In this document: one piece after another, positions 25,736-33,219 of the stretch
Layout: each line of letters starts with the position of its first letter
How positions within the stretch are numbered: position 1 is the stretch's first letter
Assembly: GCF_008831285.2 (NCBI RefSeq)
Contig: NW_022204902.1
Location: forward strand, 1 to 47,217
Source of the DNA: Nymphaea colorata
Lineage: Eukaryota > Streptophyta > Magnoliopsida > Nymphaeales > Nymphaeaceae
Length of the DNA stretch: 47,217 nucleotides
Direction: 5' to 3'
Notes under the pieces: model-generated
The model's database searches: none
What the model was told of the DNA's origin: nothing
The model's input: only the letters and a program-made list of their open reading frames with translations
Translations under genes and position numbers: made by a program

Positions 25736-26603
25736 TTGTTTCTTTAGTGAACCGGTTTGGAATGTGAACCGAGTTGATTGGGAAGTTATTTAAGTCTTTG
25801 ATTTCATGTAATCAGTTTGCTTTTGAATAATGAAAATGAATTGAGGAATTGTGTTGGGCGGAATGCCCTTTCTCTCTCTCGTACTCCCCTTGGCTCACCC
25901 CTCTCCCGCGGTGGTCTCCCTTCTCTTCTTGGCGTCCCTCCTCATCCATGGCGCAGCCTCTTCTCCTCCACTCGTCCTCAAGGTATCTCCCTAGCCTAAC
26001 GTCATCTCTCTTGGCGTCATCTACCTTTCAAACCCCAAGGTGAAGATCTGCATCGTCTTCAGCCCTCTTGTCAACCGAAGGTCTCCCTCTTCCACTCGAC
26101 CTTGTTTTCTGGTTTCTTCCTCTCCCCCTCGACCTAAGGATCATGGCCTAAGGATAGCAGCAAGCTCCGGTGCGCGGCGTCTCCAACGGACCACGAAGAA
26201 TACCCCACGAGCATTTTCTTGAAGCACGATGCCTTCCTTCTCAAACACAAAGAAGGTTGTGAGGCTGTCTTCATCCTGGGAAGGCTGCAGCAACTTGGGC
26301 GACCTGGTAGCAGCAGCAAAAGACATTAAAGTAGCGCAAGAGAAAAAGGTTAGTACGAAGAGAAAACAAGAAAAGTTAGTGAGCAACACGTTGCTCGGTT
26401 TTGATCCTGAGTTCGGCTAGAAGATGGATTTCAATCCCTCGGTGTAAACCCGTGAGATTGAGCTCACATCCCGCGGCTGAAAACAGAATTAAACCCTTGC
26501 TTACGCGTCTCAAGAACTCCTTGGCTTTCTTGAGTTTTTTCCCTCACGCTACGCACGAAGGTTCCCCACGAGCGTCCTCAAAAAAGGGCCTCTTAGGTTG
26601 CCT

Positions 26604-26664
26604 CCGTTTTTGGGCAAAACGGATGCACAAATCCAGCAAGCAAAAAGGGCTTGCAAAGTGCATC
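26604..26664 (+). repeat. Tandem stem-loops in the LTR
   Basis: CCGTTTT-TGGGC-AAAACGG (26604-26622) is followed at once by a two-part hairpin: GATGCAC (26622-26628) pairs with GTGCATC (26658-26664), and inside it GCAAGC (26636-26641) pairs with GCTTGC (26649-26654). In other copies the loops vary in length (AAAAG or AAAAAGG; ATAA or AAA) while the stems are mostly kept. One stem base is lost in the 38706-38766 copy. The role is unknown; RNA packaging, dimerisation or 3'-end formation are possibilities. Confidence 0.7.
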
Positions 26665-26983
26665 AAAAGGTGTCAAAACAAAGAAAGAAATACAAAAAAG
26701 AAGACGCCCCATCAAAAGGAATCAAACGGCTGAATTTGAGCTTCATCCGGCTACTCGTTCTCGTGTTTTAGGCCCGGCCTGAACCCTGCAATTTCCGGTG
26801 AACTTTCTGTGATTCTGGCCAGACTTTGGCCCTTTTCCGGCGTGGACTAATCTGCCCCTGACCGTGGAACTGTTCAATAACAAGCTGAGGGTATTCTGGT
26901 CCATTGTTGGAGGAGCGCACTAGGGTAAATCACCCTAGCCGCCGGTGCTAGCTCGCACCTTCCTTGGCCGCCGGTCTTCATTT

Positions 26984-26990
26984 GGTAAGT
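26984..26990 (+). promoter_or_regulatory. Candidate 5' splice site in the LTR
   Basis: TTTG|GTAAGT followed by a pyrimidine-rich run matches the plant donor consensus. The motif is present in every LTR copy that covers it (for example near 23273, 34741 and 39083, and on the reverse strand near 18640 and 44245). Whether it is used cannot be seen from DNA. Confidence 0.4.
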
Positions 26991-27019
26991 CCTATTCTTT
27001 CTCTTTTTTGTTTAATCCT

Positions 27020-27610
27020 AGCCCTTGAGTGAGCCACGTGTCAGCCATCCCCTTAGCCTCCCAGATTTACCTAGCCACCTGTCCCACTTGGTTGATTCGG
27101 TCCCAGCCGAGAATCATCCAAGACTCCATCGAATTCCCCCAAATCCGGTAAATCCCTCTCCTCGCAATCTCCTTACCAATTTTGTTGCCAATCTTGTAGT
27201 CAACCGAGTCCTTCCTCTCGTCTTAGCCATTGGTGTCACCACGTGTCGTCATCCCAGCCTGCAGCTCCTGCCACCTCACCAGCTAGTCCCTCCTTCCTTG
27301 TCGAGCAGCCTACCCCACGCGTTTTCACCTTTTCCCTCGCATAATCCCTCTACCGTTTTTGTTGACTCTCACACATATTTCCATTTTGGTGGAGCGTTGT
27401 GAGAACGCCACCTCCTTCTCTTCCCTATCCGAGCCTCTTCCTTTTTGTTAGCCCCAAGCCTCATCACCAGGTCACCACTCCCTCTCGAGACCTTGGCCCC
27501 ACACGTTTTTACCTTTCTCATCCCTTAGAGCCCTTGCCGATTTCGTAGAGGCCATCACACGTTTTCCTTTTGGAAGTGAGGTCTAGGAATTCGCCACCTC
27601 CTCCTTGCCC
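27020..27610 (+). repeat. Degenerate ~185-bp tandem units with ACGT cores
   Basis: Recurring boxes are GCCACCTCctcCTT, CACACGTttTCC-like and CCCCACRCGTTTT. The GCCACCTC box recurs at 27409 and 27592 here, at 35163 and 35353, and at 39508 and 39694 in other LTRs, a spacing of about 185 bp. CACGTG G-boxes lie at 27035-27040 and 27240-27245, with another at 27993-27998. ACGT cores are the binding core of plant bZIP and bHLH factors, so the region may act as an enhancer in the LTR. That role is inferred. Confidence 0.55.
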
Positions 27611-28591
27611 CAGCTCGTCTCCTCCATTTTTGGTATCTTACCTTAGCTCCTTGCCACCTCGTGCTTACCCCTCTTGTCCCCACCTGAACCGAGCCAGCTT
27701 CTTCCTTCCACCTCGTTAACCAATTCCTTGTAGGTCCCACGGTTTACACTTGTCAACGTTGGAGTCAACCTTGTTATCGCACTTTCCCCTTTCTTTTCCT
27801 CCACCGTCTTTAGTCCCTCTCGCATGGAGTTCTCCCCTTGCCACCTCATCCTCTTAACTTTAGTATTATCCAGCGTGACCCCTTAGCCCCCATCTTTCCC
27901 ATTTTGCCTTGCTCGTCCCCTTTGAGTCCGTTGAGAAGAAGAGAAAGAGAACTCGAGCAATAACGTTGAAGACTTACTTTTTTGGCAAAGGCCACGTGCC
28001 TCTCCCTACTCACGAATTTAGGGAGCAAGCCGAGCCAATTCCCTCCTTATTCATTAGGAAGGAGATTGGAATCATTTCCTAATTTGCTAGTCACTCTCTA
28101 GCAACTCTCTTAGCTCTCAATTCATTTTGGAATTGGGGGCCCCCTTCCCTCCTCACTCTAAGGAAGGAAATCTCCACACCAACCCGTGCCTTTGGCAATT
28201 GGCGTCCTTCTCATCTCCCTCTTTCTTAGTTAGGAAACCGCCACCTGGCTTCACTCCCCTTAGGAACCCTTGACCAGCCAAGTCAACCCTCACCAGCTAG
28301 GAAAGTCTTAGCCGAGTCCACCATTCCGTCACCTTAGGTTAGTCCCAACCGCGCCAAGCCATACTTCGTTTTGAGTAAGCCTTCACGCGCCAACCTAGTC
28401 AACCCCCCTAAGTCGACTTATCCCATTTTGGTAACCCGCGTCCTTGAGCCTCCTTTCCTCTTATTCTGGAAAGTAGCCCTTGGTCCTAAGGCAGCCAAGG
28501 TCAACGCTGCCTAAGTGATTCGGACCCACCTCTTGCACGGCTAGACCCAAGCCGCCACCTCTCTTCCGCACCTTCTTCATTCCTTAGCGTC

Positions 28592-28610
28592 TTGACTTGA
28601 TTCAAGTCAA
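28592..28610 (+). promoter_or_regulatory. Inverted W-box pair
   Basis: TTGACTTGA-T-TCAAGTCAA is a perfect 9-bp inverted repeat holding two TTGACT boxes, the core bound by WRKY factors. It is conserved at 40692-40710. The variant-B LTRs (17042-17060, 42652-42670) carry one mismatch. Many more TTGAC or GTCAA boxes lie between 27700 and 28680. Confidence 0.45.
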
Positions 28611-29619
28611 CCCAGCCGCATCTGAACCTAAGCCAGTCCTTAGTCCACCTTGTCCCAGCTGTCCCTAAGCCTTGACTTAGCTCACCTAAGTCACGACCTA
28701 GCCAGCCATCCATAGCTGGACCTCCCTCGTAGCTAGGTCTGCCCGAGCTCTAGACCGAGCTCTCCTCCTTCCCGTAGTTAGGCTCTCCCGGGTTCTATAA
28801 CGAACCCAGCCCTTCCGAAGGTCATCCCCACGCACAGTGGGACCCTTCCAGCTTCGGCACACCCCTTGCTGCCGTGCTCCCTTCACGGCCAGGCAGGCCT
28901 CTTCCAGCAGTAGCTTGTGACTTGCTGCTGTCCCTTGCTCATTTTCAGGAGGGCCGTATTCCAGCAACTCGTCCGGCATCCCTAGCCGGCCATTTGAAGA
29001 CTTCCGGTGTAGCGTCCACTTCATCGCGAGATCCATTTCGCTGCCGACCTCAACCGGAGTCCTCCTCGTTTGTTGCTGCATTGCCCGAGGTTGGGGATTC
29101 ACCTCGTGGCCTTCTTGCTGAAAGCCAAGATTAGCTTGGCCGGTAACGCCCTCTCACTCCCTTGTAGTTTCGCGGGTCGGGTGCATTTGATTTCGCATTT
29201 GCTTGAGCCCGGCTTCGGCCTTGGTTGGTTCCAGCGGTACCTCGACGGCCCTTGGCCTAGACACGACCGCTAATCGACGAGCCTACCTAGGGTATTGGGT
29301 GTGGTTTGTTACGCGTAGTTATGGTTTGTGTGGTTTGTATGGTTTGATCTTGAGTGAGTTGCGAGAGCATTTCTGTATCGCACACGGTTGTACGGCCTCA
29401 CATCCCTAGTAGTTTTCTGTAGTAGGTTTGACTTTAGATAGGTTTTTGGGATTACCCTTCCATGTATTCACGTCCTATTGGGTTTGTGTCGGGGTCCTGT
29501 CCGGCCGGGTAGTTCCTTGTATTATTTGTTTAGGTTTTTGGTCTAGATTCCTCGAGGCGATCTTGGCAGTAGGACCTCGGCTCCTTGGGTCGGCCTGTTG
29601 GGGTCGGGATCCTAACAAT

Positions 29620-29631
29620 TGGTATCAGAGC
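29620..29631 (+). promoter_or_regulatory. Primer binding site, initiator tRNA-Met type
   Basis: TGGTATCAGAGC is complementary to the 3' end of plant initiator tRNA-Met and begins two bases after the LTR end at 29617. This is the normal place and spacing for minus-strand priming. Confidence 0.92.
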
Positions 29632-29757
29632 CGCCTTGGGGTTTAAAGTTGAAGAGACAGCGACAGATTTCAAAAGTTAGTACTTTCAACGGAGTAGACG
29701 TCGCGGTTTCCAGCTATTATTTGGACGGCTTCTTGTGGAGTAGTCGCCAACAACCGA

Positions 29758-29788
29758 CTGATACCAATCTAACAATTGGTATCAGAGC
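29758..29788 (+). repeat. Second primer-site copy folded in a perfect hairpin
   Basis: CTGATACCAAT (29758-29768) pairs over 11 bp with ATTGGTATCAG (29775-29785), loop CTAACA. The right arm repeats the LTR-end plus primer-site text CTAACAATTGGTATCAGAGCC (split here: CTAACAATTGG, TATCAGAGCC), 157 bp after the true one. Confidence 0.85.
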
Positions 29789-30664
29789 CTTCTTGAGGTT
29801 TCCATCTGGACTCTACACACGCTTGGCATAGAAGATTCAGCATTCGAAGGCAGTAGAAGACAGAGTTTCCAGCTTTTTGATTTCAGCAGATTTCAGGATT
29901 TTGTTTTCAGACAGGCGAACTGCGGTTTTCTGGTCTGTAACAGTCAGCGTCAGTGTATCAGCGATTTCAGGGGGCAAATGAAGTCGGTTTTGACTGAAAT
30001 TTGGTGGACGGACTCATAATCATATGTGCTACAAAAGTTGTTTAGGGCATCAGAAGAGATTCTGCCCTTAACCCGACGTTTTTGGCCCTGCAACGTGCTC
30101 AAAGCCTGAACGGACAGAACCTGTCCGCGGAGCAGTTTGGCCAGAAGATTGCGCAGTTTCAGAGACTTCCCGAGGTCAAAACGAGCTGAAATTTTCAGCA
30201 TAGTCAGATAATTATATCCTCTTAGTGCTGACATTGAAGTCAAAACTCCACCGTTTGATATTTCTGTGAGTAAGTCATTTGGCTGCCTAAAAACAGTCTG
30301 GACTAAGGGTGTGCACACCGCATCATCCTAGGGTACTTGAGCTCGAAGTTGCTGTCGAGACATCAGGCGGATGCGACAGTTAGGCCTCCCATTTTAAGGC
30401 CCAGCTGAGAGCGAAAGATAGTCACCGAGGTGCCAGGCGGGCACGGTGACAGGCGGAACTAGTTTCCTCCTCCCTTAGCGCATGCAGGGCAGAAGTGTGG
30501 CTGATAGACAACGGGCAGAACAGCGGATTACAGTGGTTCTTCGCAGCAGCATAGAATTTTTACTTTAAGAGTGGCAGTGTGACAGGCAGTAGCGTAGGAT
30601 TTGATTTGGCAGTTTGCTTGATAGTATAGAAGACGGAATGAGGTGCTCGTCTCGTAGACCAAAT

Positions 30665-32605
30665 ATGGACATACTCCTTAGCACCTCCGAAAATGGCGTT
30701 TGCATTCGGAAGGATACGTTGATCCATGGACATACTTGGGACCAAGGCCCAAAGTGGACTTATATCCAAGTAGGTAGTAATCCCGATTGCAACTTAAGGA
30801 TCCGACACCCCAATTTACAAGGGCGTCGTTTTGAGTTAGCCATCAATAAGGATACCCAAGAAGTGTGGATCACCAAAACCACTTACCCGGGTAGACTTCT
30901 TGTGGCTGGACACAAAGTGAAATATCAAGTTTGGGCGCCAATCTACCGTGGAGATGTTATCGAAGTTGGTTTCTCAAGTCTTTGCTTTGTGCTAGAAGAA
31001 AGACTCTCACCTGTGGCTGAAACGCAAAGAGAATCGTATTGTGCACCCAACGATGAAGAAGAGCAAAGCACAAGGCCTCTTACAAGGGACGAAGTGCTCA
31101 AAAAGATTAATGAGATGCTCGACAGGATGGATCACAGAGAGTCGATCAGAAATAAGAAAACAACCAGCGATAATAGACGGACTGAGCTTGCTACAGAGTC
31201 CGATATTGAAGCGGAATCAAATTCGTCTAGTGAGGATGAAAAGTCCTCCCCTTCTCCAAAGACGCCTAAGAGAATAGCGCCAAAAGAGTATAAGCTAGAG
31301 AGCGTAGAAGAAACTTCGTCTGAAGCCGAAGATGGTAGTAGCACGGATTCTTCAAGTGATGAAGAAATAGAGTTGCCAAGTCGTGGGTGTGCCAATCCAA
31401 ACACCCTCGAGCCTTCAGATCGTGCAAAATTTGAAATTTCAGAAAAAGGGATACTTGGAGCCCCTCCTAACGTCACCCCTAATAGCAGCACTAGTATCGC
31501 ACCAAGAGATACTAAAGGCATCCTTGGCCCAGCCAAGACAATCTGTGCTACACAGCCTTTAGAACGGGTCCAATCTAGAACATCAAATGGGAACCAAAGG
31601 CCCAACCAGCAGAACGAGTCGGCAAGACGAAGGGACACAAGGCACTCCAATGGCATTTACGTAGGATTACTTCCCCTACCTACCCAGACGTCAGAACAAA
31701 TAAGGGAAAGTAATGGTGCGTGTCCAAACTCGAATGATGGAAGCTCATCTAGCCTAACACGAGCAGAAAGAAGGGCGACCCCTCTTGAAGGACTAACGCC
31801 TGAGGCAAGTCCTAAGACAAGGCATAATGAAGAAGATCTCTTCGCCCCCGCTTCACCTTTTAGATGGGCAGATGAGCCATGGAATCAAGAAACCCGTGAG
31901 CAAACAGAGATAGAAACCATGGAGCAGCCAGCCACGGGCAGCAAAGGGTTGTTACCACCTCCTAGAATCCTTATGAACCAACCTAAGGAGGGTGGTATGG
32001 ATCACGAGTTCTTTGAATCTCCCAAAAGTGCACGTATGAAACTCCAACAAGGGGCGACTCAAGAATTGGCAAGTCAAAACGCCAAAGTAGTTAGAGCGCA
32101 AGACAAGAGACCCTCTCTTGTTCAGCGCCAAGAAGGAAAAGAGGTAGTTGCCGCCTCTAAGAGAAACAAAAAGGGTTCTAAACCCGGGTGTAAGCAACGA
32201 ACCAAACCGCTTAACATCCGGGAGCAATTTGAAGAAGAGCTCCTAGCGGAAATAGACGGAATCCTCCCCAAGTCTGAAGAGGAAAGCGAGAATGTTGTTC
32301 AGGAACGTCATGGCCTTAAGATGACAGATATAGGAGCAGCCAGTGAGCAGTACACCGTGACCACCTTAGCCTCTTCCCAGCGTCAAATACAGTCTAGGAA
32401 AGGTGGTCGGCAACATAATTTACCTACTCTGGGCAATTACATTGAAAAACTCTACCCAGAGCGTTGGAGAGCATACCAATTTCCAGACTCTCCAAACTGT
32501 AGTCGGGAATTGAGGGACCCTCATAACTCCCTTAATCCAAACATGTCAGGCTTATTACTAGGCCCCGACTATAGTAAGCGCGCAGCAGAAGCGCGCCTGT
32601 CCTAG
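30665..32605 (+). CDS. FHA-like protein of a non-autonomous LTR element (C-terminally truncated)
   Basis: This is the only long ORF of the internal region, 646 codons from the chosen ATG. An upstream in-frame ATG exists at 30614, but similarity to the reverse-strand copy at 37276 begins at MDILLST, so 30665 is preferred. Residues ~31-111 fit the forkhead-associated fold in order: WTYIQVGSNPDC-L, then HP-LQGRRFEL, then PGRLLVAGHKV, then IYRGDVIEVG and CFVLEE. FHA domains bind phosphothreonine peptides. Here the canonical Gly-Arg is Gly-Ser (37-38), the binding Ser is Gly (53) and the His after RR is Phe, so phosphopeptide binding may be lost. Residues ~175-240 are very rich in Ser, Glu and Asp. 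A basic, NLS-like patch lies at ~496-514. No zinc knuckle, protease, RT or integrase motif is seen. A 4-bp deletion near 32594 ends the frame early compared with other copies. The FHA call rests on pattern reading; a divergent Gag-like role cannot be excluded. Confidence 0.65.
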   Translation: MDILLSTSENGVCIRKDTLIHGHTWDQGPKWTYIQVGSNPDCNLRIRHPNLQGRRFELAINKDTQEVWITKTTYPGRLLVAGHKVKYQVWAPIYRGDVIEVGFSSLCFVLEERLSPVAETQRESYCAPNDEEEQSTRPLTRDEVLKKINEMLDRMDHRESIRNKKTTSDNRRTELATESDIEAESNSSSEDEKSSPSPKTPKRIAPKEYKLESVEETSSEAEDGSSTDSSSDEEIELPSRGCANPNTLEPSDRAKFEISEKGILGAPPNVTPNSSTSIAPRDTKGILGPAKTICATQPLERVQSRTSNGNQRPNQQNESARRRDTRHSNGIYVGLLPLPTQTSEQIRESNGACPNSNDGSSSSLTRAERRATPLEGLTPEASPKTRHNEEDLFAPASPFRWADEPWNQETREQTEIETMEQPATGSKGLLPPPRILMNQPKEGGMDHEFFESPKSARMKLQQGATQELASQNAKVVRAQDKRPSLVQRQEGKEVVAASKRNKKGSKPGCKQRTKPLNIREQFEEELLAEIDGILPKSEEESENVVQERHGLKMTDIGAASEQYTVTTLASSQRQIQSRKGGRQHNLPTLGNYIEKLYPERWRAYQFPDSPNCSRELRDPHNSLNPNMSGLLLGPDYSKRAAEARLS

Positions 32606-33219
32606 TGAGCAGCAACACTTGGCAATCGCAAAAACACGGGCAGACCACCACATAGAAGAAGAGCGTAAGCGGAAGCAAACAGCTGCAAGGGCAGCAAAGG
32701 CTTCACATCGGGCAGCTGCCTAGAGATTACGGCCCCGAACGGATACATCAAGAAACGAGTAAGACAACTCGGGTCTTCACTCGGAATTTCAAGAAAGGGA
32801 CGAGAGGAAGTTTCCTCAACCAGAGGAACTCCTTAGAAGTACTACCCCGGGACTATGGACCAAAAGAAAAATTTATGTGGGTAGCACGTGGAACTCAGAC
32901 CCATCCAGAAAAAGGTAAAGCAAGAGCTTGGGGACAAGCTCATTTTAAGGAGGGTGGATCTGTTACGAGCCAAAAATCCAGCCATCTTGTAAGGGCTGAA
33001 CCAAGGACCAAGCTGGGTCCAACTAGGCTCGTAAGGGCTGGACGTGAGTCCAGCAAGGTATCTAGGCCAGCTTCAGAGGAATACTTACAGCTTGGAGTTC
33101 TTGCAGTGGGCGGAGCAGGCGGAGCAACAACGGCCAAGCGTGAGCGAAATTGGATTAAACCTCAAGGTGGCTTTGATCCGTTTTTGGACTTTCCCGAACT
33201 TGAACGGTCTAACCTATAG
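32606..33219 (+). pseudogene. Out-of-frame C-terminal tail of the FHA-like protein
   Basis: Homologous to 24812-25377 but displaced by the 4-bp deletion near 32594, and also interrupted by TAG at 32653-32655. From 32875 it is open again through MWVARGTQTHPEKGK and WGQAHFKEGG, the polypurine tract and about 86 codons of LTR. The other copies show that this tail was once joined to the main ORF. Confidence 0.7.
32947..32960 (+). promoter_or_regulatory. Polypurine tract
   Basis: AAGGAGGGTGGATC directly before the LTR start TGTTACGAGCC at 32961. Identical to the tract at 25171-25184. Confidence 0.88.

Larger units (their letters stand above)
25185..29617 (+). mobile_element. Complete LTR, forward (4433 bp, reference copy)
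   Basis: The copy starts TGTTACGAGCC after a polypurine tract and ends GGGATCCTAACA before a primer binding site, so the ends are set by both neighbours and by the matching reverse copy at 16083-20416. The 5-bp terminal inverted repeat is TGTTA/TAACA. It serves at once as the 3' LTR of the fragment on its left and the 5' LTR of the internal region on its right. Internal landmarks are the hairpin cluster 25478-25558, minisatellite 25605-25735, palindrome GAGCAAC-AC-GTTGCTC 26381-26396, double stem-loop 26604-26664, GGTAAGT 26984-26990, degenerate ~185-bp units with ACGT cores 27020-27600, and an inverted W-box pair 28592-28610. At 4.4 kb it is far longer than usual plant LTRs and matches the size class of LARD elements. 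No convincing TATA box was found. Confidence 0.92.
29618..30664 (+). other. Non-coding leader of the internal region
   Basis: About 1 kb lies between the LTR end and the likely start codon. It holds the primer binding site, a second primer-site copy, and no sense ORF of note. A 122-codon reading frame on the opposite strand (29950-30318) has no recognisable feature. Such leaders usually carry packaging signals, but none can be identified here. Confidence 0.7.

Noticed and set aside
26141-26389. Antisense 82-codon ORF with a signal-peptide-like start, present in six LTRs
   Set aside because: Most differences between copies change the residue, and the 33902-34150 copy is frameshifted inside; no sign of coding constraint.
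26229-26420. Small sense ORF of about 63 codons in each LTR, rich in Lys and Ser
   Set aside because: The start codon is not conserved (several copies have ACGGTG instead of an ATG) and two copies are frameshifted, so shared ancestry of the LTRs explains it.
27025-27402. 125-codon Pro/Ser/His-rich ORF seen in several LTRs
   Set aside because: Composition follows the CT-rich LTR strand; the frame is lost in the 34780-35160 and 39120-39480 copies.
29950-30318. 122-codon reverse ORF in the leader
   Set aside because: No domain, no second copy to compare, opposite to element transcription.
31132-31656. 174-codon reverse ORF inside the FHA-like gene
   Set aside because: Shadow of the Ser/Asp/Glu-rich coding stretch; hydrophobic look comes from reading acidic and Ser codons backwards.
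29618-32960. Endogenous pararetrovirus or retrovirus-like coding region
   Set aside because: No movement protein, coat protein, RT or envelope motif in any frame; LTRs, primer site and polypurine tract fit an LTR retrotransposon.
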